A stretch of 64,000 bases of DNA from Prosopocoilus inquinatus (GCA_036172665.1 CM069869.1:2418001-2482000), one strand, 5' to 3'. Shown: positions 1-10,328, counted from the stretch's first letter. Made by a program: numbers and translations. Notes: a model not told the origin generated them from the letters alone.

Positions 1-890
1 GCGGTCCTTGAGCTCAGGAACTGTACAAGTAATAAAGTCAGTTAGAACGATGCCAGCTCGTGATGAACTTGCCTTGAATAAGTTGAGATTTTGAGCTGCC
101 GGTGCTGTCTTATGAAAACAGTTTATTTACAGTACCAGTGACGACTCGCCGGTGTGGGTAACCTACTCTATTGAAGTTGCTTTGAACTCTGTGATGGAAC
201 TGTTCCGATATTTAAATCTGCACGTTTCGGTTCCATGTCGGGACAAAATGCAAAATGCGCCCATGTTTCCCTTTTACTGTTGTTGCCTGCTCTCGCAGTA
301 AATCATTACGAGCCGCCACTGCACAGTACTGCACATCCACTTGAACTTAGATTGGATTTGGTCGCAGCCTCGTGGCGATAGGTTTGGTTTCGATTCATTC
401 TTCTTCACATCTTTCATATTATGTCCGTTCTTAACAGGTTTGATTTTGTTTTAGTTCCAGTCCTATGAGTGACGAGTGAAATACCTCAGAGATACAATTC
501 CCTTTTATTGTTGTAAGGATTCGAATTTCCTGTCGCTACGAAAAAAAAAATTATTTAATTTCATTTAACCTTTCAGACATTGACGAAACTTTCGTTTAGA
601 ATCACGATGCCCTGCGCAAGCATATCTCTGCGAACCTAAACAATACGTCAGTGTCATCGTGATACTTCAGCTGTGAGAAGTCGTGTAGTTGTGATGAATA
701 TGAATTGCAAAACATGACACTGTGAATTAATTTGTTGTGCACTATAGAAAAGCTGGCACATCAATTCAAGTTGGAATCTTAGAACGCAGCTGCAAATGTA
801 AATCACCGCGCCTTCTAGGGGGAAAAAGTGCGTTGTATAAACGCTTTGATTTTATCGTGGGAAACAATTGTAAGAATCCAAATTTTCAGG
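1..890. other. Non-coding stretch, nothing recognised
   Basis: No reading frame here resembles a known protein, and I see no terminal repeats or tandem structure. There is an A-run near 540-550. The only open frames are under 75 codons and look random. Confidence 0.5.
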
Positions 891-894
891 ATAA

Positions 895-1520
895 TTATTT
901 TTATAATTCAGTTCGCTTATTTCATTCGGATATTTTATTAAGTTAGAATTCGTATCATGACTCACAAAGAATACAAAACATGTGCAGTGTTATTCAACGA
1001 AAGTATTCGTCAAGTTTGCGATGTATGTACCGAGAAAAAAGATCAAGGGCATTAATATCGCTGGAACATCGGCGATAAAAGAAATAATTATGTAAGGATT
1101 GACGAATCATGCAGAAGAGCCTTGATTGAATCTTGATGCTAGCAAAAATAGAATTAGTCATCAAGGTTTTTCTCATTACCAAAGCCGACGTAGACTAAAA
1201 GGAGGTCATCTGATCCCAATAAGTAGCTTTTCAGATCAGAAGGGAGCTCAACAAGACAGTTCCCCGAGAAGGTTTGTCAAGACAGTTGCCCGAGGCACCG
1301 AACTCTTGTCATCTAGAAAAGTACTTGTTCGATTCCGAATGTAATTTAGTTTGTGTATCTTGAGTCATAATGTTTTCAAAATTCTAAATTCTTTTCTTCA
1401 ATCAGTCAATTTTGCAAATTTATTTTAATTTAAAAGTGTACCTAAGAAGCATCCACGATCGGCAAGGGTGAGTTTAAATAGAATAAAATCTTTGTTGCTT
1501 AAAATCTAGCATCTAACAAA
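895..1520 (+). repeat. Dispersed repeat family A, most complete copy
   Basis: This roughly 620-bp segment recurs in inverted orientation at 16835-17425. It recurs again in two pieces on the plus strand at 23605-23855 (left part) and 27003-27440 (right part). Shared landmarks are a conserved stretch with 'cgtatcatgactc' near the left end, 'ccgacgtagact' in the middle, and 'tccacgatcggc' followed by 'gagggtgagtttaaatag' near the right end. It has no coding capacity. The copies are diverged, so this is an old non-autonomous transposon; I did not find convincing terminal repeats. Confidence 0.7.
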
Positions 1521-1679
1521 GGTTTTTAGAAATAAACTAATTTTTGTTAATATTTCCTTTTCTCTTTCATATTCTAGTTTTAGTTTTTTTTTATCAATTG
1601 TTAAATTTTAATTAGTTAATTAATTTAATTAAATTTTTATTTTGTTTGTAATCTATTGTATTGTATTAATAATAACTAT

Positions 1680-1915
1680 TAAGAAAACATAGAAAAAGAT
1701 AAGGAGTGGACGGTTTCCGACAATTCCAAAGACAAATATAAGTAGATACCATTCGAGCTATTCGGGGAAAACGATTTGGAAATCGATTTCGGACTTGCCA
1801 TGCTAAAACCAGGGCGCTACTAACAAAGAAATCGAAATTCAGCATCGTACGAATTACTAAAAGAATTGGGGATAAAAGGAGATGAAAAGCGAGTTTCCAA
1901 CCTCCGTCGTTCAAA
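1680..1915 (-). repeat. Dispersed repeat family B, inverted copy
   Basis: The reverse complement of this segment matches 62255-62510 and 63345-63560. All three share the run 'gatttctttgttagtag' or a close variant of it, followed by similar flanks that include a conserved 'ggaattgtcg' type motif. It is non-coding despite a 120-codon open frame in this copy, because the frame is not kept in the other copies. Confidence 0.6.
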
Positions 1916-2208
1916 GAAGGAAACCTATCCTTGCCTCTCGACTTATTATAATTTTCTTGTGTTAAAATTTCTTCAATTGTAGAATTATATATTGTAAAAT
2001 AATTATGAGTTGTTCTCTTTTGTTCCAATTATTAACAAAATACCATTTTTTCTTAATTTATTACTTTAAGTACTATCAATAAGTTAAGCGAGGAAAACCT
2101 CGTAAAGAGGGAGACAACGAGAGAGAAGAATTTGATAATTTTTAGGCAAATAACGATACTGTTTTGAGAAAAATTTTGTGCAAATCGTTTTTGATTGCAG
2201 TGAGAACC

Positions 2209-2273
2209 TCGAGCAGCCTCTGGACAGCTGTTTCAGCCCTGCTTGGGGCTTCTTCAGCAGAAACGTAGCTCGA
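2209..2273 (-). ncRNA. Type I hammerhead ribozyme (retrozyme 1)
   Basis: Read on the minus strand. Outer helix I pairs 2273-2268 with 2214-2209 (TCGAGC/GCTCGA), and inner helix I pairs TTTCTG with CAGAGG. The core CUGAAGA lies at 2257-2251. Helix II is AGCCC/GGGCU with a CAAGCA loop. The conserved GAA is at 2234-2232. Helix III is the palindrome ACAGCUGU (2231-2224), followed by the cleavage-site C at 2223; cleavage is predicted between 2223 and 2222. Every invariant hammerhead core base is present. The internal loop in helix I could make the usual tertiary contact with loop II. Confidence 0.88.
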
Positions 2274-2520
2274 CATTCCCACTGCAGACCAAAAACGACT
2301 TGCCCAATTTATTCGCAAATGCGATGTAAGAATGATGAACATATAAAATAGCGACATCTTACTATCGCTTTTTGACCTAACATTGCAGTAGGATAGACAA
2401 ATTGAAGCGGGATTTGCTCCTAATGAGTCCCCCATGCAAGGCAGCCATGCTTGCTGTCAAAGCATAATGAAAGATTTTAGAAAAATTTTGTGCAAATCGT
2501 TTTTGATTGCAGTGAGAACC

Positions 2521-2571
2521 TCGAGCAGCCTCTGGACAGCTGTTTCAGCCCTGCTTGGGGCTTCTTCAGCA
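2521..2571 (-). ncRNA. Truncated hammerhead ribozyme at the 5' edge of retrozyme 1
   Basis: This repeats the ribozyme core of the first unit: CUGAAGA, helix II, GAA, palindromic helix III and the 3' helix I strand. The element ends at 2571, so the 5' strand of helix I is missing apart from about four bases. It should not cleave well unless the helix I partner is supplied in trans. Confidence 0.75.
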
Positions 2572-3109
2572 GATACTGTTTTGGATTTTCGTGTGGAAAC
2601 CTCTCGGAGCGTATTTTTGGCTTAAAAACTTAAACTAGCTCCCGAACAAGAGAATTGTCTTCCAACGGTGTCTTGTTGATTAAAAAGATTAGGCTGGGAT
2701 ATCAGTAAATCGTGGGGGGTTCCGTTGTCAATCACAGTAAAAAGAGTTTAGGGTGAGTATTTAGGCTGACCACCCCCAAAATGGATAAATAAATAACGCG
2801 CGGTCAAGTCATTAATACATTGAAAAATTCTTCAATAAATCATTAATTAATCAAAATAATATATTGCTCTTCTTGTTGTTATTGTTGCTGCGTAAGGTTT
2901 TGGGTTCTGAAGGGACGCAAACCCTCCAACTGTTATCTTCAAATGACCAAAAGACTTATTGGCTTTACACGTGAGAGAACCTCGGAATTCACGATAGATT
3001 CGATAGTTAGGTTCGTATCTTTTGTATAAATTCAATTTTCGCTTAAGAACAAATGCCCAATGATGCTCTGGGTTTGCACCTATTGCACCAATTAAACACT
3101 TGCCCGCAC

Positions 3110-3300
3110 TAAACTCAGGATCCCGTTTTTAAATTGCTTGGTTTAATAATTTGTGGAAGTTCTGCAGCAATAATTCTCAATTTTAGAATAATATAACAAG
3201 AAGTGACGGCTTGCGCCAAGCCACAACTTATTATCACGTTTAAAATTTTAAATTTCATTTAATTTCATCCTAACTGTATTCTGATGTCATAAGCTCCAAA
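3110..3300 (-). repeat. Inverted relic of the 157-bp tandem repeat family
   Basis: The segment contains 'gacggcttgcgccaagccac', the reverse complement of the hairpin in the array at 14385-15480. It also contains 'tttttaaattgcttggtttaa', corresponding in reverse to sequence just past that array's right edge (15516-15545). It lies immediately left of retrozyme 2. Confidence 0.6.
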
Positions 3301-3544
3301 TCCGGTTGTTGTTCGTCTTTCAGTAAAATTCAATATTCACATTTTTAATTAATACCTTAACATATAAAATAGCGACATCTTACTATCGCTTTTTGACCTA
3401 ACATTGCAGTAGGATAGACAAATTGAAGCGGGATTTGCTCCTAATGAGTCCCTCATGCAAGGCGGCCATGCTTGCTGTCAAAGCAAAATGAAAGATTTTA
3501 GAAAAAAATTTTTGTGCAAATCGTTTTTTATTGCAGTGAGAACC

Positions 3545-3609
3545 TCGAGCAGCCTCTGGACAGCTGTTTCAGCCCTGCTTGGGGCTTCTTCAGCATAAAC
3601 GTAGCTCGA
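3545..3609 (-). ncRNA. Hammerhead ribozyme, left arm of retrozyme 2
   Basis: The design matches the ribozyme of retrozyme 1, with all core bases kept. One substitution in the inner helix I strand (TTTATG instead of TTTCTG) introduces a mismatch with CAGAGG. This copy is therefore probably weakened. Confidence 0.8.
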
Positions 3610-3896
3610 CATTCCCACTGCAGACCAAAAACGACTTGCCCAATTTATTCGCAAATGCGATGTAAGAATCAAAAACGATTTGCACAAAAAAATTTTTCTA
3701 AAATCTTTCATTATGCTTTGACAGCAAGCATGGCCGCCTTGCATGGGGGACTCATTAGGAGCAAATTCTGCTTCAATTTGTCTATCCTACTGCAATGTTA
3801 GGTCAAAAAGCGATAGTAAGATGTCGCTATTTTATATTTTTTACATCGCATTTGCGAATAAATTGGGCAAGTCGTTTTTGGTCTGCAGTGGGAATG

Positions 3897-3961
3897 TCGA
3901 GCTACGTTTCTGCTGAAGAAGCCCCAAGCAGGGCTGAAACAGCTGTCCAGAGGCTGCTCGA
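3897..3961 (+). ncRNA. Type I hammerhead ribozyme, right arm of retrozyme 2
   Basis: Helix I outer strands are at 3897-3902 and 3956-3961, and inner strands at 3907-3912 and 3948-3953. The internal loop is TACG (3903-3906) opposite CT (3954-3955). The core CTGAAGA is at 3913-3919. Helix II is 3920-3924 with 3931-3935, around the loop CAAGCA. GAA is at 3936-3938. The palindromic helix III ACAGCTGT is at 3939-3946 and the cleavage-site C is 3947. All pairs listed are Watson-Crick except two G-U wobbles at the end of inner helix I. Confidence 0.9.
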
Positions 3962-4020
3962 GGTTCTAACTGCAATCAAAAACGATTTGCACAAAAAGAA
4001 ATTTTCTATAATACCTTAAC

Positions 4021-5710
4021 GTTTTTGAAGTTTTTTCCTCTTCGGGATCTACTGAATATCTGCCAAAATTTGTCATTGTCAGCTTAACAATCACAGATAT
4101 TTCTTGTCAAAAGTTTATTAAATAAATTCAACATAACTTATTGTTCTTTTCTCCGAGTAACCTAAAATTTCTTTCAAGGTCTTTTTTTCTTAGTGAACTA
4201 AATGTTACAACAATACGTAGTAATTTATGATGTGTTTAATTTAAATACAAAAATAAATAATCGTGCTGAAATAAACACCTTATCTACCCTTGCTGTTAAT
4301 AGAGTTTTATTTTATCTACCCTTGCGAATAAAGTGATAATTTATCTAGCATTGTGGACCATTGAACAAAGCACACTTTAACATCTGCTGTAGGAAAAACG
4401 ACATTTATATGTACATCGATATTTCCATGGCAAGGAATTATAATATCCGAACTTTGAATTTTTAAAAAAAAGAAAAAAGGGAAAAAGGATCATTGATTTA
4501 ATAAGAGCAGTCTCTGCAGTAACTACATCAAAGTTTGAAATGGCCGCGGCGTGTATCCACTGATGGAAACTTAATAGAAAATGTATGAGCTGTACTGGTT
4601 ATAGCACATCAATATGCAGATATTTAGAAGAGCTTGGAATAGCCTTGATGGTGATCGATACGATATCATTTCCTATTCGGATTCTTTTTTTTTAATTCAA
4701 ATTTATTTGTATTAAACGAAAACATGCGATGAAAATTTCATGTAAACGTAAATTTTCTTTTTTCATTATAGTTATATTATAGTTCAATAATAAAGTTAAT
4801 AATTTAGATTCGAAGCGAAAATTGCACACAGTAACAACAGAGGAAGTATTATGTGGAGGAACTGGAGGATTCAATTACTCAATTGACTAAAGCATGTACC
4901 GAAAAAGATGAAAATAATGTACACAAAAAAGGTTCCTACGGTCCAAAACCCATTAAAAACCGAAAATTTTCTCGAACCTTAATCGTAACTGAAACCGAAA
5001 TTAATATTTACCTGAAGTAACCCTAATCGAAAACCAAACCAAATCCATTAATTTCGATATCATTTCTTTGTACTAACAGAGGCGGCCTTAATTATTACGA
5101 GGCTCAGGGCCCTTTGGATTGGGTTGGTTGACAAATCCCCTCCGCCCCCCTGGCGATAGTGAAAGCTGTTTATATTCTTCGTTATATTATAAAGAGCAGA
5201 AAAAGACTACCTATATTAAAAAATAATAAAATAGGTAAAATAATGTTTGCAATATATCCGTAACTGATATTTTTATTTATATATTTATTCTTATAAATTA
5301 GGCGTGCAGTTTGATACACTTGGTGGCCTAATTTGACACATTTCAATTTCTAATAATAATATGAATAATTATAATAGACTTGTCCTTTCAAAAGGTAGAT
5401 AACATATAAGATTATGATTTTAATATCCACCTGCACCGTTAGATAAATAGGTGTATAAAATAACTTAAGATAAGATACATACATAATAAATTTGAGATAT
5501 CGAGTGGGATCAACGCCAATCAACATGTCAAAAGTCAAAATCAAAATCACGAAACTTCAATATTGATCAGTTGATTTTGCGACAACAACTTCAAGTTTTT
5601 CTTCAAAGTTCCAGGAGAGGAGCTTATGATCTCACTTGGAATCTGATCTACAATGTGCGTTGCCGGATATGAGAAGGAACATTGGAAGCTACTCGTTTTA
5701 TGTGCCGGAA
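4021..5710. other. AT-rich non-coding stretch
   Basis: No protein-like frame is seen. There is a low-complexity stretch rich in 'aaccgaaa'-like motifs around 4950-5050 and a locally GC-rich patch around 5085-5155. Nothing else is recognised. Confidence 0.4.
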
Positions 5711-5716
5711 TACTTA

Positions 5717-5844
5717 GGCCCAGTTTTACAATGATGGTTTAACTTTGAGTCGAAGCTTAAATCCTTCACAACAATTGTTGAAATAATCGTTGCTAAGGGT
5801 TTAAGCCTCAGCTCAAAGTTGAGCCCCATTTGTAAAACTGGACC
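5717..5844. mobile_element. Short MITE, PIF/Harbinger-type
   Basis: The ends are inverted: GGCCCAGTTTTACAA on the left and, read inward from the right, GGTCCAGTTTTACAAA. Inverted similarity continues inward (the 'aagcttaaatcctt' and 'aagggtttaagcct' regions). A 3-bp TTA flanks each side (5714-5716 and 5845-5847). Termini starting with GG and TTA/TWA target duplications are usual for PIF/Harbinger. It is 128 bp long and non-coding. Confidence 0.75.
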
Positions 5845-5847
5845 TTA

Positions 5848-6184
5848 AAGTTGTCTCAGGTCTAAGCTCACGAACTGCAGTTGATTCTCTGAATTCCAAT
5901 TTGCCGAATAGATAGTGGGGTAGTTCAGGTTTAATTACGGTTTGTAATAAGCACGCGTAATGGACCAGCCGTCTATCATTTAATTTTAAAGAGTTGAGCT
6001 CGCGAAGCAGAAGAGTGATGTGATCTCCATATCTTGGTTTGTTTGTGATGAAGCTAGTGCAACTATGCTGGATACTTTGCAAGCGACGTTTGTTTTCAAC
6101 TGTAAGGCGAGGTCCATAAACAATGTCTCCATATCCTATGACAGAAAGGACTAGAGATTCAACTAGTAACTTCTTCGTCCGCAT
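5848..6184 (-). pseudogene. Non-LTR retrotransposon reverse transcriptase, C-terminal fragment
   Basis: The minus frame reads LLVESLVLSVIGYGDIVYGP, then a block with RRLQSIQHSCTSFIT and PRYGDHIT. This is the pattern found just after the polymerase domain in Jockey/CR1-like elements ('SL..S...YgdivYg', 'lq..Qn.c.RfI'). There is no catalytic domain and no start, so it is a 5'-truncated relic. Its 3' end runs into the MITE at 5717-5844, which contributes the last codons of the open frame. Confidence 0.7.
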
Positions 6185-7477
6185 GGGGAGGATATCTTCA
6201 AATATTCATGTACGGTCGTGCTAATGGTAATTAATTGTATTCATTTTTTTATGTTTTGGCGTGAAAAACTAGCCCCTGACGTATGTCCCATCTTAAAAGT
6301 GACACCCTGTACTTAGTGACACACGGCGGATAGAAAAAAGTGTAAAACTTTACTATTGCAACGAAGCGGTGCGATGTTATAAATAGATTGTGTACACGCC
6401 TCAACATATTTGCCGGCGCAGCGCGTCTAGCTGATAGTGAACAATCGGTAAGCCAAAGTAATAATGCATTCGTTAGGACGGCATGATTCACAATAATGTC
6501 GCGGTTGACTGCGATGCTCGGACACGATGCGCACGAGAGAGTGTGCTGCAGAGACGTGCCGTGTTTCTATTTAATACAAATCAACTAAATTGCTGTTTCT
6601 AAATTCAAGAAAGAGCTGTTATTAGCTTCTGGAATTATATTCGCGTTGTTACCGTGGCGATATTAGACTGATTGATTAAAAATCACGTATAAGCGGGCGG
6701 AACATTTAACGCTTCGATTTAGACCCCCGCGTCGAGTCGGACTGCCGCTGTGTCAAACTGGTTTCAAGCACTTCACTTTCTTAGATCCTCCCTTTGTTAA
6801 TTAAATATTCTTTTAGTACTATCAAGAATACGCCTTCGGTTTACAAATTCAAAAGCTATATTTTTAGTAAATTTCATTAATTTGTCAGCTAGAGTAATTT
6901 GTTTCATTAATTATACTGATTTAGTGGATATTTCAGTTGTTCGAAAAAAAGCAACAAACATGGTAGCACGTCGGAGTGCTATCAAACATACAGCGAAACG
7001 TCGACTTATTACACAATTTTTCCACAAAATAATTAGGTATAATATGTATTTTACATAATCAGATTATTCATTCGATTCTGCTAAGGTTTGGAAATGTGAA
7101 AGTAATCGCAGAGCTTTTTCTATTCATTCAGAGACACTGTAAGAAAAAAACTTTTGATATTACTAGAGATTTTTAGGCAAGCAGAATCTGATAAAGTGTA
7201 AATTTCCTTTTGTCGACTCAATCCATGAGCACACTGCTTAAGAAATGCTTACTCACAGCGAGAGCTAAATCAAGAATTTTGGAGGAAACCTGAAAAAGTA
7301 GCAAAAAGTTACGCTTCATTGGGTCAAATTATTTTCAAATACGTTACGTTACTATGTATAACTAGTAAAAACGAATGAAATTAATCTCCACTTTAGTTCT
7401 TGTCTTTTGAAAGTTAAAATGTAGACATTTAATGCATCTTAATTTGAAATAAAAAAAATATTTAAATAAACTTTTAG

Positions 7478-7480
<3 letters not shown>
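6185..7480. other. Non-coding stretch, nothing recognised
   Basis: The 80-codon minus frame at 6249-6491 matches nothing I recognise. No tandem or inverted structure is obvious. Confidence 0.4.

Positions 7481-7520
<40 letters not shown>
7481..7520. repeat. (TAA)n microsatellite
   Basis: About thirteen TAA units. It sits at the 3' side of the minus-strand retrotransposon that follows, so it is probably that element's (TTA)n tail. Confidence 0.9.
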
Positions 7521-7521
<1 letters not shown>

Positions 7522-9240
7522 TCTTTAATGCTGATTAGATCGGTAGTTATCAGATGTTAGCAATTGTCATACAAATTTGATACATATTAAAAGATAATTA
7601 TTCCAAAATGGAAATTGTCAATTAAACTATAATATAAAAATAAAAATATAAAAATGCGACGAAAAAATACAATACTAACAATTTAGTTGAAAGATCACCT
7701 AATATCACGGTGGTTCACAGGTGTAAAAAATTCTCCAATAGAGTAAAAGGCATTTGTTTAAAGATAGTACTTAATTTGTTTTTTAAATTTGTTGTTAGAG
7801 TTTAATTGTCTCAAATTAACAGGGAGATGATTATAAAGTTTTATTGCTATGTAAAACACGCTATTGTGGAATTTGGTTGTTCGATGTTGTGGTAGTAAGT
7901 AAAATTTGAGTTTTCCAATGCCAATATCAGTCTCTCTTATAAACAACTATTCGTTATTCTTAACACACATTACGCAATTAAGAATAAACAAGTATAAGTT
8001 CTTTAAAAAAGTTTCTGCAACTTACTTGTGCTTTTATATCCACCATGGCTCTTACTATGCGTTTTTGAATTATAAATAAAGAATTTGATGAAGACGAATT
8101 TCCCCAACAAAGGATGCCATAATTTAATTTAGATTGGACGCAGCCGAAATAAAACATTTTTAAAACTTCAAGAGATACGCTGCCATTAAGTTTTCTTAGC
8201 AAATAGCATGCAGAATTTAATGATTTAGCCAATTTGAGACAATGATCACTCCAAGTAAGGCCTGAATCAAAAGTTAGCCCTAAGAAATTTACACTTGTAT
8301 CAATAGGAATGTCAACATTAAGATCTTCTAGTTTAACTTGCGCAGTGCTTAATGAATAAGGGACCAAAACTGTCTTGTTGACATTTAAAGATAAGTTATT
8401 GCAATAACACTAATCCATCATTTTCTTAAGTAATATATTAAGTTTATGTGATAACTCTTCATGAGATGTGTAATTAAGTATAGATGAGGTGTCATCCGCA
8501 TAATGAATAATGTCTCCTAGTTCAATAAATTTGCTCAAATCATTAAGGTAAGTAATAAAAAGAAACGGCCCAAGAATACTACCCTGCGGAACACCGTAAT
8601 GTATTTGAGCGACTTCTGATATTGCATCTGACCAGCAAACAATTTGAGAACGGTCACTTAGAAAACTAGCGATCCGGTCTCTAGCAGGACCACGTATGCC
8701 ATACTGCTTTAATTTGTGTAGAAGAATGCTATGATGAACAGTATCAAAAGCTTTTGTTATATCAAAATATACGCCAACGACTCTATCCTTACATTCAATG
8801 TTCCGCAGGATGGTATTATTCCACACATAAAGCATCGTTAGTTGACAGTCCTTTTCTGAAACCAAACTGATTTTTACCAATAATTTTATTGCTGTCAAAA
8901 AAGTTAATTAATCTAACCAACACTGCTTTTTCAAATACCTTAGAAAAAACAGAAAGAACAGATATGGGTCTGTAATTTCTAATATCGGTCTTGGTACCTT
9001 TCTTTAGAACAGGAATAACTTTCGAGGTTTTGAGAATAGATGGAAAAACACCTTCCTTAAAAGACTGATTGATTAGTTTGCACAGAGGAACAGTTAAAAA
9101 TTCGGCAACATACTTGATAATTGGACAAGGTATACCGTCGACTCCAGCAGAATTTTTCTTTGAGACAGACAGAATTATATTATAGGTTTCTGCTTCGCCA
9201 ATAGGGTATAAAAACATACTACTGATCTGATTGATTATGA
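7521..9240 (-). mobile_element. 5'-truncated non-LTR retrotransposon, CR1/Jockey-like
   Basis: Three minus-strand frames together cover a reverse transcriptase and the region after it, ending at a simple-repeat tail at 7481-7520. The 5' end, including the endonuclease, is missing. The 5' edge lies about 50 bp from the polyadenylation signal of the LRR gene. Confidence 0.85.
7758..9217 (-). pseudogene. Reverse transcriptase of a non-LTR retrotransposon (frameshifted)
   Basis: Frame 9217-8816 carries the early RT motifs: KKNSAGVDGIPC, then VIPVLKKGTKTDIRNYRPIS and KNQFGFRKGLST. After a frameshift near 8830-8890, frame 8898-8410 continues with FDITKAFDTVHHSILL, then GVPQGSILGPFLF and the catalytic YADD. 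Frames 8367-7978 and 7946-7758 hold the post-RT region (LGLTFDSGLTWSDH, YGILCWGN, FHNSVFYIAIKLYNHLP). In an intact element the protein would copy its own RNA at a nicked target. Here the breaks between frames make it inactive. Subgroup (CR1, Jockey or relatives) is not certain. Confidence 0.85.
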
Positions 9241-9288
9241 TTATAAAAACAATTATTGAAATCGTTATTACAAAAACAACTTTTCATC

Positions 9289-9294
9289 TTTATT
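9289..9294 (-). promoter_or_regulatory. Polyadenylation signal AATAAA of the LRR gene
   Basis: AATAAA on the minus strand, about 44 nt after the stop codon at 9338. This implies a very short 3' UTR. Confidence 0.7.
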
Positions 9295-9337
9295 CATAAT
9301 ATGTATTCAATAACACAATGGTGTAATCTAAGTAATT

Positions 9338-10291
9338 TTACAGTTTACATTGACCCTCGGAGAAGTAAACCGTACGGTTATTCTCGTCGGCCCAGTTTTG
9401 TACGGCCTCTGCGCAGCTGCAATTCCAAGGATTGGATTTTACATTCACATTATGAGCTTTCATCAAATTTTCCAAATTCTTTGGGAAACACTCGATTTGA
9501 TTGCCATCCAGCAATAGGTGGTACAACAGTGTTATGGTTGAGAGAAGATTTTCGCTCAAGTTTTCTATTTGGTTTCTGCGTAGACCTAGTATGCCAATTT
9601 CATGCAAGTTATCAAACGCCTGGGGGTGGACGAATTTTATTTTATTGTCGCTCAAATCTATGACCAGAAATTTATCCATGTTGATGCTTTCATACATGTG
9701 GCCGTCTTTCATGTTTTTGAAAGCGTAAGCTTGAATTGTAGTGATTTTGTTCTGGGCGAGGGAAAGGCCAACGATGCCGGGGGTGTTTTTAAACCAGTCG
9801 CTGTTAATAGAACGGATTCTATTGTCGGATAGGTATAGATTCTCTAATCGGGGCATATCGTCGAATGCATTCGGGTGTATCGTTTCGATGAAGTTTTTTT
9901 CCAAGTACAAAGTCTTTACGGTTAGGAAGTTGAAAACGCCTTCTTTAATTTCTTCTAGGTGATTTTCATTAAGATCTAAAACATATAATCTGTCTGTCTT
10001 GGAAAATGCTCCAGGCTGTATCTGTGCGATTTTATTCGAGTTCAAAGTCAGGTTACTTAACCGTGGAAAATTTGCGAAGGCGTCCGTGCACAGTATGGGT
10101 ATGTCGTCGTCGGAAATTAGAATTGTGTAGGCATCGTGCAGGTTCTCCAGACCGTTTTTGGTCCAGCCTTTTTCAGCGAAAGGTTTCACCCATGTAATCT
10201 TCACACCACCCAAAAACACGTTGCACTTTTTCTTTTCGTCGTATGCCAGAATTACAAGTGGTAGAAGGAACAAAACCAGCACGCGCAACAT
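9338..10291 (-). CDS. Secreted leucine-rich-repeat protein
   Basis: This is an uninterrupted 317-residue protein. Residues 1-16 are a signal peptide with a hydrophobic LRVLVLFLLPLVILA core, cleaved near AYD. Leucine-rich repeats of the LxxLxLxxNxI type run from about residue 76 to 290, roughly eight repeats with some irregular ones, such as LYVLDLNENHLEEI and LENLYLSDNRIRSI. The C-terminal cap begins NPWNCSC (297-303) and ends at Cys315, a typical LRRCT. There is no transmembrane helix or obvious GPI tail, so it is probably secreted. Such insect proteins act in adhesion, signalling or immunity by binding proteins; the partner cannot be told from sequence. The start is supported by the signal peptide and by a TATA/TCAGT core promoter just upstream. 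The gene is intronless as read. Remains of a paralogue lie upstream. Confidence 0.88.
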   Translation of the reverse strand: MLRVLVLFLLPLVILAYDEKKKCNVFLGGVKITWVKPFAEKGWTKNGLENLHDAYTILISDDDIPILCTDAFANFPRLSNLTLNSNKIAQIQPGAFSKTDRLYVLDLNENHLEEIKEGVFNFLTVKTLYLEKNFIETIHPNAFDDMPRLENLYLSDNRIRSINSDWFKNTPGIVGLSLAQNKITTIQAYAFKNMKDGHMYESINMDKFLVIDLSDNKIKFVHPQAFDNLHEIGILGLRRNQIENLSENLLSTITLLYHLLLDGNQIECFPKNLENLMKAHNVNVKSNPWNCSCAEAVQNWADENNRTVYFSEGQCKL

Positions 10292-10301
10292 TCTCGTAGT
10301 T

Positions 10302-10328
10302 ACTGACTTAAATGGGGCCGTTTATATT
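10302..10328 (-). promoter_or_regulatory. Core promoter of the LRR gene (TATA box and initiator)
   Basis: On the minus strand AATATAAA (10328-10321) is followed by the arthropod initiator TCAGT (10306-10302). The TATA-to-initiator spacing is about 22-24 bp, slightly short. The initiator lies about 13 nt before the ATG, implying a very short leader. The paralogue relic keeps a comparable TATAAATA upstream of its ATG. Confidence 0.5.

Larger units (their letters stand above)
2167..2571 (-). mobile_element. Hammerhead retrozyme, copy 1 (1.3-mer)
   Basis: This is a 405-bp insertion flanked by the perfect 12-bp direct repeat 'gatactgttttg' at 2155-2166 and 2572-2583. The first 93 bp recur at 2479-2571, giving a monomer period of 312 bp, so the insertion is a partial tandem dimer. 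The sense strand is minus. It has one complete hammerhead ribozyme (2209-2273) and a second one cut off in helix I at the element's 5' edge (2521-2571). There is no protein-coding capacity. A short tandem non-coding element with hammerheads and a roughly 12-bp target duplication is what is known of animal retrozymes, which are thought to be moved by Penelope-like elements. The call rests on structure, not on a database match. Confidence 0.85.
2090..2800 (+). repeat. Relic of the 163-bp satellite family, interrupted by retrozyme 1
   Basis: The left flank (2095-2166) carries 'gagacaacgagag' and 'tttttaggcaaataacg'. The right flank (2584-2800) carries 'ctcccgaacaagag', 'gttccgttgtcaatcac' and 'gggtgagtatttaggctg'. 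These match the unit and the right-hand end of the array at 39350-41450. Removing 2167-2583 restores a continuous copy, so the retrozyme inserted into this repeat. Confidence 0.75.
3362..4008. mobile_element. Hammerhead retrozyme, copy 2 (inverted head-to-head pair)
   Basis: This is a 647-bp insertion flanked by the perfect 12-bp duplication 'taataccttaac' (3350-3361 and 4009-4020). The left part (3362 to about 3669) is minus-sense and the right part (about 3670-4008) is plus-sense. The two 5' ends meet in the middle and both 3' ends point outward. The right part is slightly more than one monomer, with 'cgatttgcac' at both its ends 308 bp apart. Each part has a hammerhead. The arrangement is the same as in the Penelope-like element at 57387-60905. 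Confidence 0.85.

Noticed and set aside
1666..2028. A 120-codon minus-strand frame
   Set aside because: It lies in repeat family B. The other copies (62255-62510, 63345-63560) do not preserve the frame.
2418..2432. A second hammerhead core 'CTAATGAGTCC' on the plus strand of the retrozyme
   Set aside because: The invariant G of CUGANGA is A, and no GAAA or matching helices follow at the right distance.
2142..4019. Several 60-97-codon frames with a similar peptide (SYVSAEEAPSRAETAVQRLLEV) in the retrozymes
   Set aside because: They are translations of the hammerhead region on one strand or the other. Frames are not kept among copies, and the conserved feature is the RNA fold.
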